This document shows positions 1-12,000 of a stretch of 64,000 nucleotides of DNA, in pieces (within the stretch, counting starts at the first letter, position 1; the number at the start of each line of letters is the position of its first letter). The DNA is taken from NCBI GenBank assembly GCA_029168955.1, contig JAPDOI010001577.1, positions 98,814 through 162,813 on the forward strand. Reading direction: 5' to 3'. The notes below the pieces were generated by a model. That model saw nothing but the letters and a program-made list of their open reading frames with translations, made no database searches and was not told the DNA's origin. The DNA comes from Aplectana chamaeleonis (lineage: Eukaryota > Nematoda > Chromadorea > Rhabditida > Cosmocercidae). Position numbers and translations under genes: made by a program.

Positions 1-76
1 TCAGCTGTATACCACGTTCACCTACTCTGGTACCATAACCATCAGGGAGACGTTTGATGAAATCCGCCGCATTCGC
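1..76 (-). CDS. pgp-9: pgp-9-like exon 16 (cut by window edge)
   Basis: Encodes [20 protein letters not shown] and onward to GIQL, plus the first base of a codon expected to be the Ser of LSGGQ. The acceptor is CCAAG|GCG. The exon runs off the left edge, so the signature motif and Walker B are not visible. Confidence 0.93.
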
Positions 77-3000
77 CTTGGAAATGAGCCAAATTAATTT
101 GACAATATTCACACTAACGCCTTCACGGAGAGCTGTGGCATAGATATAGCGGTGGAAAGCGCCGCTTGTGGCCCGACTCTTGGGCAGTAGGCTGCTCTCC
201 TAGTCTGATTGGTTAGAGGGTGGACAACAGGGGTGCGCGGCAATTGCCGTTTGCCGATTGCCGTTTGCCGGCCTTTTTTGGGGTTTGCTGTTGCCGTTTG
301 CCGAAATTTCCGTCTGAAACGGCAAATTTTTGGCAAAAATTCGGTAAAACAACAGGGCTGGGATTCATGAACGCCAACCGTGGGCTACAGTTGGGTTTGT
401 CTCCAAAGATCGCATGCTATTTCCGCGGCAAACCCAACTGTAGCCCATGGTTTGCCGTTCATGAATCCCAGCCCAGGATTTGCGCTCACCGCAGTTTCTG
501 GGTTGGACAGCGATTCGCAGCTGCTACAAACAATTATTTTGACTGGTTCCAGCTTCTAGTTCCAGCTCATTCAATGTATGATTTTACCCTTTCAATCGAT
601 AACTGATGAAAACGTCTCGAGTGGGAAATCAGAGGAGTTCGTTCTAGTTCTAAATTGTTTGGGAGCCCCAAATGTCTTTTTCTAATCATCAATTTGTAAC
701 CCCTTAAACATGCCAAAATTACAAAAAACCGTTTTTCAGAGGCATACCGATTACTGCAAGTTCTAAGATCACAAAACCAAGTGATATCAAAGTTGTAGCG
801 CAAAAAGCAGCCTTGTTGAGACATATGAATAAGTTGAGAACTCGTACATTTAGGCCCGCTTATCGTCGGTTCGTTGGCTGATAGTAGCTGCTGCTGCTAC
901 AAACAATTATTTAGGTCTAGTTGTTACAATTATTTAGTTAATAATAATTGGGATAGAAAATTTATCAGTTCTGCTAACACTTTGTCCGGCTTTTTAAAAG
1001 TTGAACAATATTCACAGCGGTCATTAAAGGCGGTGTTCAATAATATAATTGATTTCGAGATCATCAACTTAAATGGAGGGTTGACTCAATGGCAGAGCTT
1101 GGTTTGTTATGAAATGGTGTAAAAATTAAACTATGAAAAATCTTCGAAGGCAACGATTGAAACGGCATTCAACTTTTCGCCAGAAATCGAAGGGTTCGAG
1201 GCCCATTGCAACAACAGTGTGGGAAACCGCCTTAAAACGAGCAACCAATAACAATATACGGCCCCAAAACTTGAACGTGGTGTACTGACCCCACCCACTT
1301 CCTCGGTAGCCACAGGGGAGGTGAGTGGGGCGGGTTTATCACATTCAAGTTTCGGGACAGTATAGATCGTATTGTTGCTTGTTTTCAGACGACATTGTTG
1401 CTGTTATTGGCCTTGTGCCGGCTTGTAGGCCAAATACACAGAAAGGGAAGAGCTCAACAGCAGTCCAGCTGGCTAAACGCACTGCACGCGGCGCTTCAGC
1501 GACGAAGTGAGCGCAGCGGACTTCCGTCGCGCGCGTTGTACCAGTCGAACTGTCTTTAGGTGCCCCTCATTCTGTGCATTCGTTCAACATGCCCCTCGGA
1601 GTATTTGATTTGACAATTCAAAGGCTGCTTTTACCGCGAGCACTGCTTTCAACTACGCTAGTCTTACTCCACTCCTGTAGCCTCACAAGGGTAACCATTC
1701 ACTCGTAATTTGAAGTGAGCGAAATTGAGATCCCTGAGCCTACTACTGGTTACTAACAATAAAATAACTGGCAGATGCAATACCAGCGCTAATTTTTTCA
1801 AAAAAGCCTTTTGCGTATTTGGAATCAGCATCAAAAGTTCTTCATTTTGAGCACAAACATCTCTCAACCGGATCCCGTTTTAAAGGCAGGGCTCGCGATA
1901 AAAACGAATGTTGAGCTCTCTTTATGAGAATGTAGATTTGGTCATCACAAGAGTAAAAGTTAGTGAAAAAACAAGGAAATTTGCGGGAAAACGCTCAAAA
2001 ACAAGGTATAACGGCTAATTACCGGTGTCGGCCGGCCCCCTAATTAACGAGATTTTCATGAATGCTTGCTTATACGCCTTTTATTTTGCTGCTAAAGTGG
2101 TCAGTGGTCTCCAGAAACGCTCAGAAATTACGTTAGAAGCAAAATAAAAGTTGACAAAACAGGCTTTTACACAAATCTCGGTAATTGGGGGCGGGAGGAC
2201 ACCAAGCGATAATTTGTTCCTAAGCGATTTTTCTCCAATTTTTTGTTCCCTTTCACTTTTGTGATCGCCAGATCTACCATTCCATGGGGATGAGACAACA
2301 ACCGAATTTATCGAGAACCCTGCCTTTAAGCGAGAATGGACTTGGCACATGTGAAGGGGGATGAAAAATCGACTTTTACGGATTGGGCTGCCGCAATGCT
2401 TATTTGAAAGAGGATCAGATAGTCAAGTTGTAGGCTAAGTCCCAAGTCGATTGGCCCGTTTAAGCTTAGACGAGTGGCTAGATAGACACGGAATTGGCTG
2501 ACAGGCGACAGAACTTCTTCCTCGATGAATTTCCACTGCTAAGGATGCAGGGATAGTGTAAAAAGTACTTCAAAGTTTTCTATGAGGGGATTAAAGGAGA
2601 AAAGTGCTTTTCAGAGTGCTTGGTGAAGAATATCTCTTAAAACTGAAGCTAAATGGCTAAACGAAGGGGAGCAGTTGTTGTCAAAAAATAACGAAAAGGA
2701 ATCTTAAATTCTCGTGTACTCGCTGTGGTTTCTGATTTCTGTTTCAGAATCGAAATTCTTTTTGCGGTGCTTCACATTTGTCTCATAATGCCCTCTGTCC
2801 ACTGAAAAGTAGCAATGAACGTTTGCTCTATTTGCTTATTGGCTTTAGTGTGAAAAACGCCGTACACGGTTCATATCTGAAAGGATTCTGAGAGAAATGG
2901 CAGCTGCGGCTTTGCGATAGTGGCGCTTCGGAGCCTACAGGCACCGTAGCGGCACTACAGCGGAGCCGCGGCGGCCCTACCGCGGTTAGCCGTAGCGGCA

Positions 3001-6000
3001 ACGCAGTAATGGCCCTGCGGCTCCTCGGTAGTGCCGCCGCGGCTCCGGAAGAGTATGTCATGCGAAGTTAATTAGGAAACGTAATACAACTAAGGGGACC
3101 TGATAACAAAAATACGTCCCTGCGGTTGTAACGTCCTCTATCTGATAACGACAGAAGTTACTGCTGTTTTTACACCTAAGAAAATGCGGAATGTACCTTA
3201 AATTGGGTTATTGAACCGGCGGCAATATCGTTTGAGTACATAGGGCAGTACATCGTACCCCACGCGCGTTCGCTGCTGCATACTCTCGAAGCCGGCTCGG
3301 TTCTAACGCGGAGTCGCTGCGTCACTATCGCGGCGATGTCGAGGCTCAAGACACGACAACATAGCCGCCTGATCACGGAGCCGCTGCGGTACTATCGCGG
3401 AACTATCGCGGCATTGTCAAGGGTCGCGGTACTTTCTCGGCTTTGACGCGGCAAACTTTCTCAGAGGAATTCCGGTCCGATGCACTAGCAGATAGTTCTC
3501 CGGGGCAAGAAACATGAAGGCTTCGCACCGCCACAGCCTAAGCAAGAGTTTGACAACAGGAACCCAATATAGGTTTCACTCACAAGGCGGCAAGCCTCCT
3601 GCACCTCGTCCATAGTGGCGTTCTCATTACCCATTTTTATATTCTCATACAAGGTACCGTCGAAAAGAATTGGTTCCTGAATATTCGGACACAACTAACC
3701 AGTTTTAAAAAATTATGAAAGGGCAAACGAAGACGGACTCTCACCTGGCTGACAACGCCAATTTTATCGCGAAGACTGTGAACGTTGAGTTCACTTACGT
3801 CGATGCCATCGATGGTTACCTTGAGAAAATGATTATTTGAAAGATATGGGATGTAGGTTCCACTCTTCTTTTCAATAAACCTGACTGAATCAGGTTCGAT
3901 TTCTGAACGTATTGTGACACGTATCTTGCGTAAGTTCTAGTGACATAATATTGTTTCGGTAAATTAAGTTGGGGCAGGGGCAGTCGATCATGACTCGCGA
4001 TCGGAACGCTGCGGATCGACACGCCGCAAATGATTGCGTCCAGACTATCCGCTTGATCAGTTTTTGCAAACAATCTTTAAGTATAATCCGATGAGCTCAG
4101 CTGCTAGTTTTGCCGGTCACAAGCTCATACTGACTTCTGTTTGGTATTATCCTTCGCATGGTCCGGTATCAGCGCGACGCAGGCCGCGGAAAAAATATTT
4201 AATAGTGCGCAAACCAGCGCTAGCACATCTGCGGAATCGTACAGCGCAGCTCACTCCCGCAGTTTTCGACCATCTGTCTGGCACACTTAAGATTTTCTAG
4301 AATTTGCGCCGCGCTCAGATGCATAGAGTTTCTAATACAGGCATCATATGACGTCCAATTACGAAAGTGTGTGCAAACTTACATTTTTTCGTTATTTCCT
4401 GCGGATCATGAGTGATTACCATGATTTCTACAGCGACAAGCTCCGCGGCGATAATACAGTTTACATGAATCCTAGTGATACTTTGCGTTCCCAATTGAAG
4501 GCAGGCGCAAATTGCGTGCACCTATGTTATAGAATATGGCACCTACTTTGCGCAAACGTTATATAGGGGACGCAGAGTATCCTTAGGGTCAGTGCCGACC
4601 TTATATCATAGGCCTAACGTACAGTGACACCACCGATAGTAAAGGAAACAACCACTAGCATGCTCCCGATTGTGAACTGCTCAGCTGTTTCACTCCGCAA
4701 CTGGTAATGTTCCTCAAGACAGGTTCACAATAAAAGTTGTTTGTTTCTGGCAGAGCTCTCATGTATGGGTGACTACTGTAAGAGTCCTGCAGAGAAATTC
4801 TCTAACATGGCTAGAGAAGCCGAAAAACCACCGACAGAGAAAGCGAGTGGGCGTGTATGGCGTTTGTATACAGACAATGATAAAACACTGATAATGACAG
4901 CAGACACGCTCGAAAAAGTTGTAGAGGTAGACTCTGGTTCAATGCAAGTGAAGTGCTGTTTTCGGTTATCACGACGCGGGGCGGTGGCTTTTTCGTCGGA
5001 GCCTCCTTATCGCTAGTTATATTCCATCGAGGCTCACCGCTACGGTGCTGGTGATAATCGAGATCTGCAGGTCACTAGGGGTTTTCCAGAGTCTAACTAC
5101 TTACTGGGGCGTTCTATTACAGGCTGTAATAGTCTATTTGCATTGCTATCTCAACCGTTCTGTCGGTAATATTCCCTTTTGTGTAACCGTGCGGGCATGC
5201 TGCGATGTAACCCGTCCACTCTCACCCCATCCTCTGCTTGCATACAGTCTTTGTTGTTGTTTTTTGTTAGTCTCTCATATTACCAGCTCCGAGCCTTCGA
5301 TTTATGTCATAAAACCGACACCAATTTTAGCGCGTCTGCTGCCTGTAAGTTTCACTACTGGTCAGAGTAAGCTACAGTGCCCCTGTTATTATCATCAGCC
5401 AAAGCTGCTAAAGAGCCAGCACGCCCATTCCAAGTCATCGGTTTTTATCGTGACTCCTGCCTCTAAGGCTTAAGGGTCGCGTCATGCACTGTGCCAGGAA
5501 GCTATTTAGAATAAGCCGGCTAAAGGAGCCACCGACTCCGGTAGTGGCGGGATCGACACAGCGGCATCTCAGACATTCGGACAGCGCGGCGCTGGGGCAT
5601 TTTCGGCATTAGCGCGAAGCTGGGGCGCGATTGGTGCGCGGAGCTTGCTTCAGCGCGAGGCTAGCGACTGCTCCTCCGCGGATTCCTTGCGACACCACCT
5701 GTTCCTTCCGAGACCTGCTGAAATAGTTGAACAGTGCCGCGCTGGGGTAATGAATCATGGTCAAGCCCCGCGCTCTATCACTATTGTTTGATTGGAGCGT
5801 GGGTGTTAACCAGAAGCTTTGATTCCAATGTTTAATGTGATTTCATATAATTGTTGAGTTCAGTCTGTGAAATGGCTTCTATTGAACGTGCGAACCTAGA
5901 GTATTTGTTCAGAAAGTCGATTTCATTCGTTCGGTAATTTCAATACATATACGACTAGAATTTATGCAACAGTTCACTCTCTCCACAGTAATTTTTGTCG

Positions 6001-9000
6001 GTCAAATTTTAAAGGCGGCGTATGGTTTCAGTTTTCGTTTTAGTCTGACGCATGGGCTAAGCGGCTGGCCGTGCGGGAGAATGGGTTTTCGATCCGCGCG
6101 GGGTGATCTACCGTCGCAGCCCCATTCACTTATCAGACTAAAATTATTGTGCGAAATCTGGTAGTGTTTATGTACTAGCGTTGAAAATCCAAGTAATCGA
6201 ACACGCCCATTTTAGAATCTGAGAAGGCAAATGTTTTTGTACGTTCAATCATCTGAAGACTGAAAAATCGATCATCCACTTTCTAGTTCGAATTTTATAA
6301 GCCGATATCATTTGTGCTCCTATTCTTCGGGAAACTGAGAGTTTGAATGTAGCCTCCATTTCCCCGCTACTCGCAGGGTTGGGCATCACTATCATCGGAG
6401 TGGTGCGGTTTTGAAAATGATTTCTTCATTTTCATAGTTGCGTTTTCCGAAAAACAACCGCTTCGCATCTACGATAGTGTTAATACGACTGCGAGTAGCT
6501 CAGAAATGAATGTTACAGTCAGCACGCGTCGCACTGATATGTTGCGTTACTTTTCGTCCGCTAGCCCAAACTCGGTGCGCATATGTTATAACATACGTGC
6601 ACCAGGTTTGAGCGGACGCGCAACAAGGAATGCAAAGTATCAGTGCAATCTGCGCCGATTGTTTTCGTTTTTTCATCCGTGCAAATCTCGAAAAATCGAA
6701 CTTCCTTCTATTTTTCTTAGTTCGAGTTTATAACAGATCTACGTGAGTGTGAGGTTCATTTCCGTCAGTATTACACTTGGAACGGACTTGTATTTCGGGT
6801 TCCACCAGACTCCTGGAAATACGGATGAAGAGCGATTGCTATGATTCTACAGTACGGTCCATCAGCGTATAGCGTGGCCCAAGGACAATTTCAAACTTTT
6901 GCAGAAAGCACTGTAAGTTGAAGAACGCTATTTGTTACGCCTGATTTCCAGTCATTTCTTTTCCAGACATGACGTGTGAGGCGCTAGATTCGTGGACGTG
7001 GGTGGCGCTCAGAAATGGGTTCCGAGAAATGTGAGTTTATGAAAATATATTCGCGCCATAATTTGGCTCATGTTCTCATCAAACTGGATTCTGTGATACA
7101 AATACTTGAACATTTTTTCAGCATTGTGCGCAGTCAAGAAATTTTGAGCACGATGATGGAGATTAAATCAATGGAGATACGGATCAAGTCGCTTGATGGA
7201 TGGTATAACGTATTCTGTGAAACGAGGACTGAATTAGAGGAACTTGACTGTATCTCAATAATAATAGATTCTCGTAGTCACTCAGGAACTTTAATTGGTA
7301 GAAATCGTGTCGCACTAGAACTGCTTGAAGTTGTGTTGTTTCACTAGATGAGCGAATTTCCCGGTTTCTAACTTTTTGTTAGGTCATTTTGGATTCCTGA
7401 ACACTAAATTCCGATGTTTCGATCCTCTGGTTTGTCTAAACTGTATTCCTGAATAGATATGAATCCTTATACTTAAAGCAGTTATGTCCCGATGTTTGTA
7501 TGTATGTATGTATGTATGTATGTATGTATGTATGTATGTATGTATGTATGTATGTATGTATGTATGTATGTATGTATGTATGTATGTGTGTGTGTAATTG
7601 TGTTTTCCCGTGGATCTCCGGAATGGCCGATCAAAACAGGGATGAAATGGTACCAACATTAGCGTGGGTGGGACACTCATCGATTACCAAAAAAATCAGC
7701 CTGAACCACCTCTTGCGCGCCTCGGGGCAACCGAGTTTGTCCGTGGGGCGCACCTTTGGCCTTGGGTCATGAAAACTTCTATGAGTCGTCTAGCGCTAAA
7801 AAGGCTAAGCTCTAATCAAGGCGAGACGTATTTAATAGTGGTGGATGGGACGCTGTTCAGAACCGCCAGGGTTTGAGGAGTGTGCAGGACGTTATCGATA
7901 GTGTGCAGGACCTCAGTGGGAGTGCGCAGGACCCCAGTTGGAGTGTGCAGGACGTCATAGAAAGTGTGCAGGACCCCAGTGGGAGTGTGCAGGACGTCGT
8001 AGAAAGTGTGCAGGACCCCAGTGGGAGTGAGCAGGACGTCATATAATGTGTGCAGGACCCCAGTGAGAGTGAGCAGGACGTCATAGAAAGTGTGCAGGAC
8101 CCCAGTGGGAGTGAGCAGGACGTCATATAAAGTGTGCAGAACCCCAGTGGGAGTGAGCAGGACGTCATAGAAAGTATGCAGGACCACAGTGAGTGAGCAG
8201 GACGTCATAGAAAGTGTGCAGGACCCCAGTGGGAGTGAGCAGGACGTCATAGAAGGTGTGCAGGACCCCAGTGGAAGTGAGCACGACGTCATAGAAAGTG
8301 TGCAGGACTTTAGTGGGAGTGAGCAGGACGTCATAGAAAGTGTGCAGGACCCCAGTGAGAGTGAGCAGGACGTCGTAGAAAGTGTGCAGGACCCCAGTGG
8401 GAGTGTGCAGGACCCAAATGGGAGTATACAGGACGTCGTAGAAAGTGTGCATGACCCCAGTGGCGGGTGTGCAGGACCCAAATGGGAGTGTGCAGGACGT
8501 CATAGAAAGTGTGCAGGACCCCAGTGGGAGTGTGCAAACCCGAATGGGAGTGTGCAGAACGTCATATAAAGTGTGCTGGACCCCAGTGGGAGTGTGCAGA
8601 ACGTTGGAGGAAGTGTGCAGGACCCCAGTGGGAGTTTGCAGGACCCCAATGGAAGTGTGCAGGACCCCAGTGGGAGTGTGCAGAACGTCGGAGAAAGTGT
8701 GCAGGACCCCAATGGAAGTGTGCAGGACCCAAATGGGAGTGTGCAGGACCCATGTGGGAGTGTGCAGGACCCTAGTGGGAGTATGCAGGACGTCGTAGAA
8801 AGTGTGCATGACCCCAGTGGGAGTGTGCAGGACGTCGTAGAAAGTGTGCAGGACTCCAGTGGGAGTGAGCAGGACGTCATATAATGTGTGCAGGACCCCA
8901 GTGGGAGTGAGCAGGACGTCATAGAAAGTGTGCAGGACCCCAGTGAGAGTGAGCAGGACGTCATAGAAAGTGTGCAGGACCCCAGTGGGAGTGAGCAGGA

Positions 9001-12000
9001 CGTCATATAAAGTGTGCAGGACCCCAGTGGGAGTGAGCAGGACGTCATAGAAAGTATGCAGGACCCCAGTGAGTGAGCAGGACGTCATAGAAAGTGTGCA
9101 GGACCCCAGTGGGAGTGAGCAGGACGTCATAGAAGGTGTGCAGGACCCCAGTGGAAGTGAGCACGACGTCATAGAAAGTGTGCAGGACTTTAGTGGGAGT
9201 GAGCAGGACGTCATAGAAAGTGTGCAGGACCCCAGTGAGAGTGAGCAGGACGTCGTAGAAAGTGTGCAGGACCCCAGTGGGAGTGTGCAGGACCCAAATG
9301 GGAGTATACAAGACGTCGTAGAAAGTGTGCATGACCCCAGTGGCGGGTGTGCAGGACCCAAATGGGAGTGTGCAGGACGTCATAGAAAGTGTGCAGGACC
9401 CCAGTGGGAGTGTGCAAACCCGAATGGGAGTGTGCAGAACGTCATATAAAGTGTGCAGGACCCCAGTGGGAGTGTGCAGAACGTCGGAGGAAGTGTGCAG
9501 GACCCCAGTGGGAGTTTGCAGGACCCCAATGGAAGTGTGCAGGACCCCAGTGGGAGTGTGCAGAACGTCGGAGGAAGTGTGCAGGACCCCAGTGGGAGTG
9601 TGCAGGACCCCAATGGAAGTGTGCAGGACCCAAATGGGAGTGTGCAGGACCCCTGTGGGAGTGTGCAGGACCCTAGTGGGAGTATGCAGGACGTCGTAGA
9701 AAGTGTGCATGACCCCAGTGGGAGTATGCAGGACCCTAGTGGGAGTGTGCAGGACCCTAGTGGGAGTATGCAGGACGTCGTAGAAAGTGTGCATGACCCC
9801 AGTGGGGGTGTGCAGGACCCAAATGGGAGTGTGCAGGACGTCATAGAAAGTGTGCAGGACCCCAGTGGGAGTGTGCGAACCCGAATGGGAGTGTGCAGAA
9901 CGTCATATAAAGTGTGCAGAACCCCATTGGGAGTGTGCAGATCGTCGGAGGAAGTGTGCAGGACCCCAGTGGGAGTGTGCAAGACCCCAACGGAAGTATG
10001 CAGGACATCATAGAAAGTGCGCAGGTTCCCAGTAAGAATGTACAGGACGTCATGGAATGGGTGCAATACTACAGTGGGGGTGTACAGGACGTCGTGAAAT
10101 GTGTTAAGGGCCCAGATGGGAATGTGCAGGACGTCATAGAAAGTTCGCAGGGCCGCAGTGGAAGTGTGCAGGACGTCATTAAGAGAGGAGAACTAAAACA
10201 GCGGGTTCTTGTAAATTTTTTTCATGTGAAATATTAGCCTTTGTGTAGCGAAGAAAACAGATATGAATTCATGTATATTGAGAAGCGTGCAGCGCGTTTT
10301 GAGGAGAACGCGAAACCCTGGAGACACTTCCTCGCCATTCTGACGAAAGAAGCAGCAGCTCCACTTTCGCATCTTCTCTGTTCGTCACACATTACAACCG
10401 CTTAGTCATTTTGATTCACTAACTTCCATAAACCAATTTTATATATGTTGAAAGTCTGAGCTTATCAAGATCTGCTTCACAAAAACATAAACATCAACGG
10501 ACATATTTCATTTATTGAGAACAAAGGCATGGTGTTGGTCAACAAGGGAAACCACATCTAAAATGCGAGTGCTTTTTCTCTTGACATGGCAGGGATGGTA
10601 AAGCGAGAATAATAGGTTGGGTACATTACAGACGGAAGGGGTCGTAAATAAGATGGCGGTAACAACCGACGATCTACCGCTGGCTTCTTATGTTCTGCTT
10701 TTTTTATGCCACGTTTTTTATACCCTGCGCCCTGCTATAAATGTCCGGCAGCCAGGTCTGCTCAGGAGAGTCCATACGGACAGCAACTTTTGGATATACG
10801 GAAGGCCGTCAAAACCGTTTTGTCAGAATAATCTGCCTGAGGAAGCTATGTAGCGGACGTGAAAATTTTTTTAGCGAAAACTTCGCTAGGTCTCGCTAGT
10901 AGATGTGTAATCAATTACAAGTTTTCTAAAGTGCTTACGTGTACCTGAAAACCCGCATTTCAATTTACTGTACTGATTTCTAGTGAATGAAAAACTATAA
11001 ATAAAAAAAACCATGCACTTGTTTTATTATTGTCGTTGCATGAAAACATGTTATTATTCGAAATCTGTTGTATAAAGATTGAAGATGAGGATAAAATATT
11101 CATAATAATTGTGTCACAAACGTGATAAAATATTGATAATGTTATGATATGATAATGATGAAAATAATGAACCGAAGCGGATACAATCGACGTGATGGAA
11201 AGCGCTGGTCCCGAGCTCTCCTGTAGAAATGACCCAGCGCGGCGCCGTTGAGGAGTTTGAGCCTCTCGTTGGGGCGCGAACAGCGTCAGGCTTGAATGGG
11301 GGCGCCGCCTGCGCTGTTCGCGCCCCAGCGCGGCGATCTCTGAATATCTATGATCATTCCAGTCTGTCACGGACAAAAGCTGCTGAATGTACCGCGCCAC
11401 TCAGGCTACGACTATGGCAGCATCATGCTTTCGCAACACTTTTCTGCTCTTCATCAACATCTTTCCAAACATTTTCCACTTGAGACACTGAATTCATCAA
11501 CGATAAACGGTTGATCGCGATGTTCTGCCTTATCATACGGAAGCGCAGAGAATACGCGAAAAACACCTCCATCTTCGGGTTTATTATTGATGAATACGAC
11601 TTCTGAGTCTGACACATCTTCCCAGGCTCTATACGGAATGAGCGTTCACGCTTTCCTTTCAATTTGCCCCTAACAGTTAATCCTTGAAGGAGTGCAACCC
11701 AGCACTAGGGAAACCCACCCGTCCTTTAGTTGGATCGTAGAACCTCAGCAGCAAGTTAATTATTGTTGATTTCCCGCAACCACTACCTCCGACCAAAGCG
11801 ATCTTCTGTCCAGCAGAAACGCTAAGCGAAACGCCTTTCAGCACCTGAATAAAAATTGTCCATGCGTGTCTTGAATTTCCCAAGTGAAAGCTAAACCTCT
11901 TCGGTTGACACGTACAGGAATAGAAGTTCTTGATGGATACGAAAAGTGAACATTTCTCAAGCGAATCGAGCCCTTCATGTTGTTTAGAACGATTCCATCC

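Larger units (their letters stand above)
77..3583 (-). other. intron 15 of pgp-9 (3.5 kb), repeat-rich
   Basis: Holds a TTTGCCG-rich repeat (232-345), foldbacks at 355-474 and 1234-1385, an AAAGGCAGGG-ended element (1879-2329) and GC-rich CGGAGCCGC repeats (2900-3052 and 3295-3460). I see no coding sequence; the open frames at 220-606 and 567-824 are not protein-like. Confidence 0.75.
7464..10899 (+). mobile_element. non-autonomous Helitron, copy A, carrying a minisatellite
   Basis: Begins TCCTTATACTTAAAGCAG after an A and ends CTAG before a T. Twelve nt before the end comes the hairpin AGCGAA-AAC-TTCGCT (10873-10887). A 5' TC, a 3' CTRR, a subterminal hairpin and A/T insertion without target duplication are the marks of Helitrons. 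Copy B (41,650-44,369) has the same two ends but different flanks, which fixes the borders. In order it holds a (TGTA)n tract, a 270-bp conserved 5' module, a 2.3-kb minisatellite and a 700-bp conserved 3' module. No Rep/helicase gene is present, so it depends on proteins made elsewhere. Confidence 0.72.
3820..11718 (-). other. intron 13 of pgp-9 (7.9 kb)
   Basis: Contains foldbacks (4471-4587, 6366-6499, 6531-6646), Helitron copy A (7464-10899) and an inverted GGGGCGCGAACAGCG pair near 11,271-11,323. The 110-codon frame at 7015-7347 and the 91-codon frame at 4741-5016 resemble nothing I know. The rest is unremarkable. Confidence 0.75.

Noticed and set aside
7015..7347. 110-codon plus-strand frame just before Helitron A
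   Set aside because: It could be an exon of a gene within the intron, but I recognise no family, and no flanking exon or convincing start context was found.
7816..10237. Open frames of up to 398 codons across the Helitron A minisatellite
   Set aside because: Open in several frames on both strands through the 20/40-bp periodicity, interrupted by in-frame TAA in CATATAA variants, and located in a transposon within an intron.
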